64,000 nt of DNA from Dipteronia dyeriana (GCA_032871835.1 CM065299.1:81535652-81599651); one strand, 5' to 3'; numbered from the stretch's first letter, positions 45,246-57,699 are shown. The notes: generated from the sequence alone by a model not told the origin. Translations and numbers: made by a program.

Positions 45246-47785
45246 TGTTGGGATTATGCTCAATAGCAAGAGTGTAATGATGTATTTGACAATCTTTTCA
45301 TACTAATAAAATGTTTTTTAGTTTAACAAATCTTGTAGTATTTATTATAATTGTCAAAAGTAAATAATCATTATAATTGTCAAAAGTAAATAATCATAAG
45401 GTCAAAAGACTATGATAAAATAAGAATAGTTCGTACATCTGAATATGTATAAGGTAGACATAATTCTTTAGTTAGTCTTGAACAATATTCACAACTTAAG
45501 ATAAAGATCGGACGCCTTTATATTGTTAAAGTTGTAGATTCTTTTGCTTGCATTTGAATGAGATCAAATGTGTTATAATGAGTCTAAAATCATCAATGTG
45601 TGGTGTCTTTGGACAAAAGAATCTAGTGCATTAAGTGCATTGAATAGGATTACATTGAAATAATTTATCCTGAACCGTCAATGGATAATAGTTTTCACTT
45701 GAAGACAATCGGCGAGTCTATCTCAATCCTGAGATAAATTATGGATTTATGGTTATAAGTGTTATCATTTGAGCCATCAATGAGTACGATTATATAGCAT
45801 AGTCTATCCTCGATGGTTTAGTGGTATACATTTGTTAATCAATAGAAAACTTCATTTATAGCTATGGACATCGTGACTCCATTTATTAAATGTGAGTAGA
45901 ATATCATCATAAGAATATTTTGAGGTATTGAATATTAAATCTTAACGTTAAGTTTTCAATAGTGCCTATTGAAATATGACTTCTAGACAAGTCAAAATAT
46001 CCAAGTTCAAAATGTGGTCATATGAGTAAATATAGTAACTAGGAAAGCTATAAGCGGTTTATGAGCTCTTGACGATTATTGGTATTCTTCACGAGGATAC
46101 ACTATCTTCATTAAGATTGTCTAGGGTATAAATGAGGAACATTAACTTATTCTATCTTTATTTAAGGGTTCAATTATAATTCTTTAGTGTAATGAACTAA
46201 AATTAATAGATCAGACATAAGTGAATCATTTGTTGATTGTGATTAGGTTATGTCTATAAAAGCTTAAATTTAGATAGCCCGCCAAGATCCTCAATCCATA
46301 CGAACTTGCATGGATCACTTGATATATTCTATCGGACCAATTTCTGGGTTCATCTAGAATTGTTTTTGGATTTTGGAATCCAAAAGTTTTGGAGAGGTGC
46401 GGTCACGTGTGATTAAGACATGCGAGAACTCTTCAAAATACCTGAATTGGGCGGCCAAGGATGTGAGATTCCTTGGGCGGTCCTAATGGGGTGCGATTAA
46501 CATTCCATTAATACATTAACAATATAATTTACACATTTTAATTAAATGGGCAGTTTAAATTATATTAATATATTAACTTAAGGCCCATGAACTTGTTTCT
46601 TTTTAATAAGAATGAGTCTAGTTCACATGTAGACTTTTTATTAAAGTCTAATGGATTTAATAAAATAGAAAAATAATATATTGTCCATATAATAGGCGGC
46701 AAGGGCTTAAAAATTAGTCTAATATATTGTTTTTTATTTTATTATTTGATTAAATGGAAATTATTTATTTATTTAATTAAAAATAAAAAAAAAATTGCTA
46801 GTAAGAGAAGGTCACTTAGTGTCATACTATTATTGGTAGTATGATAAGTATCAAATACTTTATTTGATTAGTAGATAAATAAAATAAATTTATTTATCTA
46901 GTCAAATTAGGAAGTATTTGATATCTATCAAAACTCTAATTGACTATTGGTCAAATTAGGAAGTTTTTGATAAAGTCACAATTTAATTTATATTCAATAA
47001 TTAGTTATTGGATAAATACACTAATGAGTTGGAATATGAGTCTTGGTGTAGAAAAGAATAATTCTTTGAGTGAGGATTTTTGGTCACCAAGTAAATCCTC
47101 TTAGAGAGAGGATTCTTGCTCACCAAGTAAATCCTCCTAATAAGAGGATTTGGCCACCATCTATATATATCACTGTAAGAGAATTTGGCCAAAGTGAATT
47201 TTTTGGTTTTAGAGAGAGAATTCGACATAGTGGTTTTAGTGAGAGAATTCGGTCAAGACAAAAGTCTTGTGAGAGAATTTGGTCAAACCCTAGAATTTTT
47301 AAGAGAGGAAAATTAGGTTCTTGCTCTAGAAAAATTCATCTAACACTAAGATAGTTGTGTGAAGAATTCGCCCAAGCATAGAGAAAAAAGGAAACGTTTT
47401 TGTTTTCGATAGTGCACTAATATCTTTTACATCAAAAGGTTTTGTGTACAAAAATCGAATCGGGTTCACGCGAGTTTCAGTCAATAGATTGATAAGTTAA
47501 GGAGGATTATTGTGACTAACAAAAGGAAAAACATTTTGTTTGTTTTCCATCATCAGGTATACAATTCAAAGGAAGGGAGTATACACTCCAAGGTGATTCA
47601 CGTTCGTGATTAGATTGAAAGATCTTACGGATTCAATTCGGCACAACTTCAATCTTCACAAGAAAAATGTACGATACTTTTATTATATGTTTATTAATCA
47701 AGAGTTAAGGTTCAATCTTTTAAAGGAAATTTTTCTAAAATATACCAATTGAATTTTCCGCTTCCGCCGCACGTTTTTTCCTACA
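45246..47785 (+). mobile_element. Solo LTR A (2540 bp, + orientation)
   Basis: It starts TGTTGGGATTATGCTC and ends TTTTTTCCTACA, with a perfect 5-bp duplication GTTAT (45241-45245 and 47786-47790), as expected for an LTR insertion reduced by recombination. No gag-pol remains. A ~29-bp segment (ATAATTGTCAAAAGTAAATA) is doubled near 45350-45395. 47030-47290 has degenerate repeats of GAGAGAATT(C/T)GG. It is homologous over its full length to the inverted copy at 48871-51267. Confidence 0.85.
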
Positions 47786-47790
47786 GTTAT

Positions 47791-48845
47791 AATGTGAAAT
47801 ACAAAATTTGGACCTAGTTGATAATTGATTGGGATGAATTATTGATAATTTTTTTAAAAAAAAAATCAGTTAACATACTAGACATGTTTTTAATGTTTTT
47901 ATTTTTAGAATATTGTTTTCCGCATATGCTACCAGACACGTTTTTAGATTTCAAAACTGAAATAAAAAAAAAACATTGTTTTCATTGTCATTTTTATTTT
48001 TATTTTCGAAAAATAGTCAACGAAAAACTATTACAGGACGAGCCCTTAAGAATCAAGATTAACCACCCACGACAATATTATATATAAATAAAAGTGAATA
48101 TTTCACAAAAAACCCTTGATATTTGACTTAATGGCACTCTAACGTAACTGTTACTCATAATTGTACGTACATCTCCTACTTTGACTCTCTTATCCATGTA
48201 AAAAATTTAAAATGTCTATATTTTATTATTTTTATCTATTTTAATTGATGGGTGAAATCCATTATTTTTTAATAAATAATTTATCATATTAATAGATAAA
48301 AAGTTGTTTTTTTCCCCTCGCCTGTTTTTTTTTTTTTGAAGTATTATAATAATTTAGGATTTGGAGAGTAATACATACTCAAAACCTACAATCTCATAGT
48401 GTATGTGTGATGGACAAACCACTGGATCAATCTCATATTATTTTCGTCCGTTAAAATTTAACAAAGCATTGACAACAATGTTATCAAACCAGTTCGACCC
48501 GACGTGTAAACTCGAAAAATCGATGGCCTGGTCCCTTAACCGGGTGGGTTTGATAATTGGACCGTTTATGCAATCAACCCATCCAAACCCGGTCAACCCG
48601 AATGAATTGTTTTATAAACCAACCTGATGGGTTAAACAAACCTAACCGGGTTAAGACTTTTAAAAAAAGTTATATTATTTTATTACTACATATAATACTA
48701 GCCATTCAATAAGTGGCTATAACACTTCTTCTTCTTCTTCTTCTTCCTCATATGACAACACTGCTTCTTTATATGAACGGTTGAGAAGTTGAAGTTGAAA
48801 TCTTTATGACTACCTTTTACAATTCTACATCTTAAATCTAATCTC
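47791..48845. other. Spacer between the two inverted solo LTRs
   Basis: About 1 kb, AT-rich. 48480-48660 has several ACCCG/CGGGT words (CCGGGTGGGTTTGATAATTGG, here over two words: CCGGGTGGG, TTTGATAATTGG), typical of short hAT-type non-autonomous sequences, but no ends or TSD were fixed. A CTT microsatellite lies at 48728-48748. No gene is visible. Confidence 0.5.
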
Positions 48846-48870
48846 TAAGGCCCTGTTTGGTACGTCAGAT

Positions 48871-51267
48871 TGTAGAAAAAATTCGCGCAGCGGAAGCGTG
48901 AAAAATTTAAAATTGAAATTAGGGTTTCGGTATAAAAAAAAATATCCTTTTAAATAACAAGAACCTTAACCCTAGATTAATTGATATATATAAAAAATGT
49001 CGTACATTTTTCTCGTGATGATTGATCAAGCGCCGAATTGAATCCGTAAGATCTTCCAATCCAATCATGAACGTTAATCACCTAGGAGTGTGGGCTCCCT
49101 TTCTTTAAATTGTATACCTGATGATAGAAACAAACAATTTTTTTTTCTTTTGTTAGTCACAATAATTCTCGAAGAAGAAAACAAAGAACGTTAGGTCACT
49201 TGTGAATTATCAATCAATTTGATTGAAACTCGCGTGAACCTTGATTCGATGTTGTACACAAAACCTTTTAATGTAAATGCTACTAGTGTACTATCGAAAA
49301 CTAAACGTTCTTTCTTCCTTTCTTCTTTTCAGAATCTCACGCTATTTCTTAGAATTGATCGAATTTTATCTAGAGCAAAAAAAAAAAAATTCTCCCTCAA
49401 AATTCTATGGTATCTGAATTTTCTCTCCAAAAAGAACTAGAGCTGGCCGAATTCTTCTCTTTTGGAAAAACTTATGGCTGGCCGAAATTCCCTTCATATA
49501 TATATACAGGGCTGACCGAATTCTTCTCTTGAAATTTATTAGGATTATAAATCTTTTCCTAATAAGGATTTACTTGGTTGACAAGAATCCTTTCATTAGG
49601 TGGATTTATTTGGTAGTTAAGAATCCTTTTCAAAGAAGAATTTTATCCTTAGGTAAATTTACTTGATGACCAAGAATCATTTTCCAAAAATAATTATTTC
49701 CTACACCAAGACTCATTTTCCAAAAAGAATTATTTCCTACACCAAGACTCCTAATCCAACTCAATAGTGTATTTTGATATTAAAGTCTTCCTAATTTGAT
49801 TAGATAAATAATTCCTTTTATTTATCTACCTATCAAATATAGTCTTTAATATTAATTATACTTCCAACAATAGTATAATTTTAGGAGACCATCTCCTAAT
49901 AGAAAAATAATTTTGACTTTTAATTAAATAATTAATTAATTACCAAATTAATTCATTTCCATTTAATTAAATAATAAAATAAAAATAATATAATTAAGCT
50001 ATTTTAAATAGCCTTACCGCCCAACACATATATATGGACCAATAAATTATTTTACTTATTTTATTAAATCCATTGGACCTAATAAAAAGTCCACATGTGA
50101 AATAGACCCATTCTTACAAAAAGAAACAAGTTCACATGTCTCAATACAATTCTAAATGGACCCCTAAATTGGTCCGGTAGAATATATCAAGTGATCCATG
50201 CAAGTTCGTGTGGATTGGAGATCTTGGCGGGCTATCTAAATTTAAGCTCCAATAGACACAACCCAATCACAATTAACAAATGATTCACTTATGTCCGATC
50301 TATTAATTTTAGTTCATTCCACTAAAGAACTAAAATTGAACTCTCAAATAAAGATAGAATAAGTTAATGCTACTCATTCATACCCTAGACAGTCTTATTG
50401 GAGAAAGTGTATCCTCGTGAATAATATCATTGACCGCCAAGAGCTCATAGACCGCCAAGAGCTCATAGACCGTCTATAGCTCTCCAAGTTACCATATTTA
50501 CTCATATGACCACATTTTGAACTTGGATATTTTGACTTGTCCAGAAGCCATGTTTCAATAGACACTATTGAAAACTTAACGTTAAGATTTAATATCCAAT
50601 ACCTCAAAATATCTATATGATGATATTCTACTCTCATTTAATAAATAGAGTCATGATGTCCATATCTATAAATGAAGTCCTCTATCGATTAACAAATGAA
50701 AACCACAAAACTGTCGAGGATATACTGTGCTATATAATCGTACGCATTGATAGCTCAAATGATAACACTTGTAATCATAAGTCCATCATTTATCTCAGGA
50801 TTGAGATAGGCTCTCCGATTGTCTTCAAATGAAAAACTTTTATCCATTGACAGTTCTAGATAAAGTATTTCATTGTGATCCAATTCAATGCACCTAGTGC
50901 GCTAGATTCTTTTGCCCAAACACACCACACTTTGATGATTTTAGACTCACCATAACACATTTGTTCCCACTCAAATGCTAGCAAAAGAATCTACAACTTT
51001 AACAAGATAAAGACGCCTAACCTTTTATCTTAAGTTGTGAATATTATTCAAGACTAACTAAAGAATTGTGTATACCTCATACATATCTAGATGTATGAAC
51101 AATTCTTCTTTTCTCATAGTCTTTTGACCTTATAATTATTTACTTTTGACAATTATAATAATTAAACTATAATTCTATAAGATTTTTTAAACTAGAAATC
51201 ACTTTATTAATATGAAAAGATTGTCAAATTCATTATTACACTCTTGCTATCGAGCATAATCCCAACA
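48871..51267 (-). mobile_element. Solo LTR B (2397 bp, minus orientation)
   Basis: On the + strand it runs TGTAGAAAAAATTCGCG to GCATAATCCCAACA, the inverse of solo LTR A. The perfect 5-bp duplication is CAGAT (48866-48870, 51268-51272). The different duplications show A and B inserted independently. No internal domain is present. 50440-50475 has a short tandem repeat of CCGCCAAGAGCTCATAGA. Confidence 0.87.
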
Positions 51268-51642
51268 CAGATATAATAGGATAAGATTGGATATGATTAG
51301 ATTAATTGGATGTTATATTGTGTTTGGTGTAATATAGGATAAGATTAAAAATAGAGTAATATTATATTTGGTATGTCATGGGATGACAAAATAGATATAG
51401 AAATCCTATTAGGTCTAGAAATTTTCGGATATCTTAAAACATAAAAAAATAAAAAAAATTGAAAAAACATTTTCCAGGTTTCCTCAAATCTGAAAAAGAT
51501 TTTCAAATATGGAATGAAGAAATCTGGAAAAATTGTTGATTTCTTCAAACAAAAAAAATATATATTCAAAAGTCCAAATCTCTTCAAGACTGAAGAAACG
51601 ATATGAAAGCTAAAGAGGATCCGAGAACAATAGCAGAGTCAA

Positions 51643-51969
51643 GTGGGATTTTTTACTAAGAAGAAGAGGAAGAAGACGACTCATGATAGTGAAGAGTCAT
51701 CACCATCATCATCATCAACAACAAAAGATCATTATAATGACAACAATAACAGAAACAATCATCGGTTAGGAGATCAGAACAAGAACGACAACGTTTTGGT
51801 GGTGGCCGGTTGTAAAAGTTATCTCATGTATTTCATGGTCCCCAAACAAGTTGAAGACTATCCCAAATGCAATGGTCAACTCTTCCAGTTTGATCGATCT
51901 GACACCAATGCATCCTTCCTTAGAATAATAATTAAGAAAAATCTCATTGTCAATTCTCTCTTCTTGTAA
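51643..51969 (+). pseudogene. Candidate captured host gene fragment (small Cys-motif protein, GIR1-like tail)
   Basis: The frame reads GFFTKKKRKK, a Ser/Asn-rich stretch, then VVAGCKSYLMYFMVPKQVED and YPKCNGQLFQFDRSD. From memory the tail resembles the CxxC(L)MYxM...CPKC motif of small plant proteins related to GL2-interacting repressors. Two positions expected to be Cys are Tyr (TAT), and the expected initiator ATG is GTG at 51643, consistent with decay. It lies inside the PIF/Harbinger-like element. It could instead be a chance frame or an unrelated transposon protein. Confidence 0.4.
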
Positions 51970-52435
51970 TTTTTTTTTGTTTTTAGTTTCTAATTTTAGA
52001 AACATTTTCAATGTGGAATCATCATAAAGAAATGCAGAAAACTAAAGAGAGAGAGAGAGAGAGAGAGAGTCCCAAAGTGATAAAAAAAAGATGGGATTAA
52101 AATCAATCCTACCATTTTATTTAGAACTAGTTTATCCCATATCAATGAGATCAATTTTTTTGATGGAATAAATTAATCATATCTCATCAGCTAACCAAAC
52201 ATGGGAAAGGGATTAAAAATAAGTCAATCTCATTCCCATCCCATCAGCCAAACTGGCGCTAAAGGTATTTTTTTTTCTATTTTCTTCTTTCATATCTTGC
52301 TTTTGTTATGTTATTCAAACTTTTAAAAAATATATTATAATTTATTAAGATTTTCTTCAAACAAATGAAGTGTGTTAACAGTTTTCACTTTGTACAATTG
52401 TTTTATAATTTCTATTTATTATTTGTTTAGTTTCA

Positions 52436-54505
52436 ATGTCTTCCTCATAACCCCTAACTGATTCAATAGCTACTGGGTCAACATCATTAGAATATGTCCT
52501 AAATTCTTCCTTTACATAAGGTAGAGTTAGTGGCAAAAATGACCCAACATGGTCACACCGTGCAGTGGGTTCTAATTCTTCAAAAAATAGGAAGAATTTG
52601 ATATGTTTGCACTATAACAAAGTTATCAAAGGTGGTGGTATCAATAAAGTTAAACAACATTTGGCAGGGATTAAAGATGAACTATAAGCATGTCCTAGAT
52701 GTTCTGAGAATGTTAAATATCAAATGAAAATGTATTCTGAAGGAACGAAAAAGACTGAGAAACAGAGAAGAGTTGAAAGTAATCAAAATGAATTTTATGG
52801 CCCAAGGTTTAGGGATTATGAGGAGCAAATATATATGGGAGGAGATGTTGATGACCAACAAATAAAAATGTCTGATTGTGGGAGAAAAAGAAAAATAATT
52901 GGCTCTTACTTTATGCCTAGAACTACTTCAGGTTATAGGCCTATTATTAAAAGTGTGCTACAAGCTAAAAAGAGGAAAGAAAAAAAATGTGATCTTGCAG
53001 CTTCAAAGTGGATGATTGATGCTAAAATTCCACTTAATGATACCAATTCAATGTATTATCATCCAATGTTTGATGTAGTTGCTGCTTATGGTGGTGGTTA
53101 TAAAGGCCATAGGTTCCATGATCTTCGTGGATATTTCTTGAATAAAAATGTTGTGGAAATTAAAAAATTTGTCATAGTTTTTGCACTTTATGGAAAGAAT
53201 ATAGATGTACAGTCAATGTTGATGGGTGGACAAATTAATGTAGGAGAGCCATTAATTTTTTTTTGGTATATAGTCCTAAAGGTACTGCATTTTTTAAGTC
53301 CGTTGATACTTCCAATGCATCAAAAACAGTAGAGATGTTATACAAATTTTTTCGAGAGGTGGTCTTATTTGTTGGTTTAGAAAATGTGGTTCACATGGTA
53401 ACTGAAAATGTTGAAAATTAAGTTGTTGCAATGAGGTTATTAGAGCAAGAGTTTCGCACATTATATTGGTCACCATGTGCAACACATTACTTGAATTTGA
53501 TGTTGCAAGGAATTGGAAAGTTAGATGAAGTTGCTGAAATAGTGTTACATGCTTCCAAGAGCACAAAAAATGTATAATCATTGCTTCCCATTGTATCTAA
53601 TGAGTAAGCACACCAATGGAAGAGAAATACTTTGTCCTATCCCTACACGATTTACAACTAATTTTATTACATTACAAAGTATTTTAGCCCAAAGAGATGC
53701 TTTACAAGCTATGGTGACATCAAGATAGTGGACTTTGTTGATATATGCCAAGGAAAACTAAACAAAATTTTTTGTTGATAATTTGTTGAATTCTTTGTTT
53801 TGGAAGGAATGCACTGTCATTGTTCAACTCATTGAACCAATTGTTAGAATGTTAAGGATTGTTGATAGTGACGATAGGTTATCGATGAACAATTTGTAGG
53901 AGGCTATGCTTAAAGCTAGAGAGGAGTTGATAAAAATATTTCAAAGAAGGAAGAAAATGGTAGATAGTTACTTGAAAATTATTGACTGTCATTGGGATAA
54001 GAAACTTCACAAAATTCTACATACTGTCGGTTATTGGCAAAGCCCTATTAAGCAATATGATATTGTTGAAATGGAAAAGAAAAATCACGCCATTTCCATG
54101 CTCTTAGATGTCATTGAGAGATATGCGTACGAAATTCCAACTTGAGAAGTAGTTTGACTAAGGAGATGAAGATATTTAGAATTGCAAAAGGGGACTTTGG
54201 GTTGGTATCCGCTATAAGTGACTGCCATGCAATGGTTCCAGGTAAGAAAATTTATTTTCAACTAATTAAATTTCCTACTTGATTAAACTTTGAATTTATA
54301 ATTAAATGTAATTTTGGATATAGATGAGTGGTGGTCATCCACTCATGCTGTGGAAGTTCTGCCCCAAATTAATAAAAATTAGCAATTCGTGTCCTAAGTC
54401 AAACATGTAGAAATCGAAGTGGGTTTAAGCATATACACACCAAAAAAATAAATTGATTAGAGCACCAAAGGATTAATGACCTTGTTTATGTTCGTTTTTT
54501 TAAAG
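52436..54505 (+). pseudogene. Dead hAT transposase gene (BED finger, DUF659, hAT dimerisation)
   Basis: A hAT transposase cuts and pastes elements with 8-bp duplications. The reading starts at ATG 52436 (MSSS then a stop). A BED-type finger follows (DPTWSH, NLICLHYNKVIKGGG, KVKQHLAGIK); its second Cys is Tyr. A DUF659-like part is open at 52724-53332 (WMIDAKIPLNDTNSMYYHPM, YKGHRFHDLRGYFLNKNV). Frames then break repeatedly. LLEQEFRTLYWSPCATHYLN and other blocks remain. The C-terminal dimerisation domain is visible in a different frame at about 54368-54500 (LAIRVLSQTCRNRSGFKHI, LEHQRINDLVYVRFF). There are at least ten stops. No TIRs were located. Confidence 0.85.
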
Positions 54506-54719
54506 TGTTACACTATTAAATAAATTTGGAGTTTTTTAGTGAAGTGAAAAACTCGAACCCTTAACCTCATGGTATAGGTGTGAGAGGTTTATCACCGGAT
54601 CAACCTTATCTCGTCTAGTTTATATTCGTTATAATTTAAGATTGCAGCAAAGGTATAAAATAAGAACTACTATTATATTATTGTTTTCTAAATAATGTGT
54701 AGATCAATTGACATGCAAT
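54506..54719. other. Short spacer between the dead hAT gene and the nested hAT element
   Basis: AT-rich. CTCGAACCCTTAACC and GGATCAACC words near 54551-54608 recall dispersed plant repeats. No gene is visible. Confidence 0.4.
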
Positions 54720-55384
54720 GATGCAATTAGGGATAACGGGTTCGGGTCGGGTTCTATTAGACCTAGACCCAGACCAAGACCCAGACCCGCCAAACATTTT
54801 GGGATCTAGACCCAGACCCAGACCCAGACCTAGACCCAAACTCAAATATATTTACGGGTTCGGGGTTCAGGTCTAGACCTGCAAGTCTTAAGAAGACCTA
54901 GATCCGCCCCATGGACCCAGAACCCACAAACCCGCCAATTTAATCTTTGCTTTTAGTAGTTAACTACGTGTCTTATTCAACTTAATGCATGCTTAGTGGT
55001 GTTAAAACAGGTCGGCTCAGGCCCGTTGGCCTAATGGGCTGTGCCGGGCCAGCCTGTTTAGAGGGAAGGTGGGCCCCGTCTGGGCACGTGGCCTGTGCTA
55101 GGGAGTACTAGGTCGTGCTCAAGCCAGGCTTATGGCAGACCGGTCTGTTAAGGCCTTAAATGGTCGGCCCAATGGGCTTTGAATTTTTATTATTATTATT
55201 TAAACATTTAAATTATACAATATTATTTTTTATACATTGTAATAATTTTATGGAATTATTCATGTAATAATTTAATATGAAATATAACATTTTTCATTTT
55301 ATACAACAGTTAATTAGTTTTCGATAAATAATATTTTTGTAATTTTGTATTAAATTTATGGTAAAAAGTATAAGTTACAAATTA

Positions 55385-55460
55385 TGATTGCCTCATTAAA
55401 AATATTACTAAAAAAAACCCAATGAGATAAAAACTTGGTAAGGAAAAAAGAGTGCAAGCG
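55385..55460 (-). promoter_or_regulatory. Conserved-looking 3' module after the hAT transposase
   Basis: On the minus strand, about 35 nt after the transposase stop, the sequence reads TTGCACTCTTTTTTCCTTAC, CAAGTTTTTATCTCATTGGG, then TTTTT..AGTAATATTTTTAATGAGGCAA. From memory this is very close to a block seen in many plant LTRs and downstream of plant hAT transposases (CTCTTTTT..CCTT..AAGGTTTT.TCCCA.TGGGTTTT..AAGGTTTT.AA.GAGGCA), possibly a 3'-end processing or structural element. The role is inference. Confidence 0.4.
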
Positions 55461-55493
55461 GAAAAAAAAATATATTAAGTATTTACAATTACA

Positions 55494-57624
55494 TCAGTTC
55501 GTCGGTCGGTAGCTACCGGAACTCTCATCGATGGTCATGCTGAAGAAGTCATCCATGAGTTCTTCGTTGTCCAGTTAATGTTGTCGTCTCAAACTTGCAT
55601 TTTCCCAATCCTTAAGGCATGTCAAAGCTTCCACTGCATCAGGGGCCAATGAACATCTTCTATCTTTTATCTTCTAGTATTCATCTGGCTGTGCTGAACA
55701 CCTACTCCGATGAAACTGTTGAAATCGGGATAGCAAGGACGTCACATGTTAATCTCGATAGAATGGGGAAATTGTTTCTCTTGTTCCGTCACCATTTCGA
55801 AAGATTGTTGCTTGTGAAATCATCGTTCTCCGTGATGGAATACTCCATAATCAGATATTTATTGAGCTCCATGTGTTATCGTTGACTTTGACTTTCAAAC
55901 TTCTTGAAGTGCGAGAATTTGTGACCTTATTAAAAAAAATCCTCATGAGCTTTGATTGTCATTGGGATTGTTGTTGAAGAGGCGCCGGTTCCACTGTTCT
56001 ATCGTTGTACATATTCTCATAAATAGAAAAAACCTAGAAATTTTGGGAATTCAATGTACTAAGATGTTCAACAACATCCGTTTCACTTAATCCCAGAGCA
56101 TCACCCAAAGTAGTAGAAAAACTTCAAAAGCATTAAATTTGAACCTAGGATCTACAACAATATCAAAGGCATACAAAGAGGAATTTTTCCCTAATATTTT
56201 ACATATTTTTCTTGCACAGCAGCAATAGCGGGAGCTACCATCACCTGTTCCCTATATTGTCTATGTAAATCAGTCATATCATAAAGTTTATGAAGTGCAA
56301 GAGGAGATGTGGGGTAATAAACCCTGGAAAGTTCTACAGTAACATCATAAAAAACAGTTACAAATTCAACAAAAACAGTGGCCACATACCAATCACCTTC
56401 TGTGAGTAATGAACATTCGGTGTCGTTGTCGGTGTTTAAGTTACAAAAATTAGTAATTTCTAAAGCATAAGGTAAAATATATTTCATTATTAAATATGTT
56501 GAGCTCCACTTTACCGGCATATCTGTTTGGAACTTAGGGGGTTTTAGGTTCTTTGATCTACTATCTGGCAGACTCAGTAATTATTTGGTTAGATGTCATA
56601 ATCCAACCCAAAGCCACCCCCCCCCCCCCCCCCCCCTCCCCTCTAATATTGTCGATTTGACTTTCGACTTTCTTTAAACCTAATTTTATATTTTTATAAT
56701 CAAGTTTATAATGTGACATGCACAATGGGTGTGGAAAAATTTTCCCGCAATATTAGGGATGTTAGAATTAATGAAATATTTTATAGCTTTATAGTTAGCA
56801 TATGCATTATCCAAAGTAATTGACATGATGCGATTATGAATGCCATAATCTTGTATTTCGGACATGATAACCTGAAAAATATTTTGTGCACTATGTGAAT
56901 CATCCATGACATGAAAACCAATGAACTTTTTTTGCAAAGTCCATTGGGTGTCTACATAGTGTCTAGTGACACATAATTAATCTTGTTTTGAACGTCCGCT
57001 CTAGATGTCGGATGTTAATGCAATTTGAAAAGAATTTTTTTACAATTCAGAAATCAATTATGTCCAACGTTTTTGAAAATTATGAATCAAATCGCTCATA
57101 GTTGTGTTTCTAGAAACATGGATATATTGGGGGCTAAAAGAATTATTAACAAAATATTGAAAAGGGGAGGTTTTCTTGAAAACCTATGGGTTGGTCAGTT
57201 GTAGCGCAGTACAACACCGTATGCTCTCTGACCCGATCAGGGTCATATTGCCATGTATTCATGGAATCATCTGGGTTCTGCTGCGGTTGGGTTTGTCGAA
57301 TTGTATCGACTTGCCCATGGGATGCCATGCAACTGTTTCTATATCTTATGAGATGACAAATTCCTCTACCTGAACCGGTGAGTACAGATTTACAATACGT
57401 ACAGTATGCATGCTCAACTTGAAGACCATCTGGCATCGTCTTAATTATAGGGCCCACACGTTTGATTTCTTCTTCCTCTTCTTACTCGATTTCGGTGTCA
57501 AAGAAGAAGGTCCCGCACCCGTAGTACTAGCGGGACCTTCTTCTGGGAACTCACCGAACAATCGGTTGATCTCCTCGTCCGGTAAATAGTCGTCGGGGTT
57601 CATGTTCAAATCTTCAGGATTCAT
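55494..57624 (-). pseudogene. hAT transposase of the inner element, inactivated
   Basis: The start is ATG at 57624 (MNPEDLNMNPDDYLPDEEIN), with a basic stretch SKKRKKK. A frame change leads into a BED-type finger (HAYCTYCKSVLTGSGRG, ICHLIRYRNSC). RNase H-fold blocks follow: FIGFHVMDDSHSAQNIFQVI, IMSITLDNAYANYKAIKYFI, FFHTHCACHIINLIIK (56937-56686), then PVKWSSTYLIMKYILPYALE (56520). The dimerisation domain is near 55800-55690 (NNFPILSRLTCDVLAIPIST, VSSE, VFSTAR), with TGG changed to TGA in SKW. The tail is MDDFFSMTIDESSGSYRPTN, stop 55494. At least six stops and frameshifts; a 19-bp poly-C run at 56618-56636 lies within. Confidence 0.85.
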
Positions 57625-57699
57625 TTTCCAAAGATTATAATTAAATAAATGATTAAATATCACATATACAATTATACATTTATACAAATAACAAAAAAA

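Larger units (their letters stand above)
48849..52259. mobile_element. PIF/Harbinger-like element interrupted by solo LTR B and carrying a gene fragment
   Basis: The left end GGCCCTGTTTGGTACG and the inverted right end GCGCCAGTTTGGCTGA share CC.GTTTGG, and TAA flanks both (48846-48848, 52260-52262). The solo LTR at 48871-51267, with its own CAGAT duplication, sits 22 bp inside the left end. Without it the element is about 1 kb and holds the fragment at 51643-51969 and a (GA)n run at 52045-52069. The TIR match is short, so the outer boundaries are moderately supported. Confidence 0.5.

Noticed and set aside
44510..48045. One older element split by solo LTR A
   Set aside because: Both flanks are GTTTTT-rich, but no terminal inverted repeat or duplication could be shown, so low complexity is a sufficient explanation.
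54540..54610. Possible tRNA-like box (CTCGAACCC on the + strand)
   Set aside because: No matching acceptor stem or second box at the right distance; the phrase occurs in dispersed plant repeats.
55619..55885. Plus-strand frame of 88 codons
   Set aside because: The minus strand here reads a hAT dimerisation domain, so this is its shadow.
56618..56636. 19-bp poly-C run, considered as a functional G-quadruplex or regulatory site
   Set aside because: It lies within a dead transposase gene and its length may be a sequencing artefact. Nothing supports a function.
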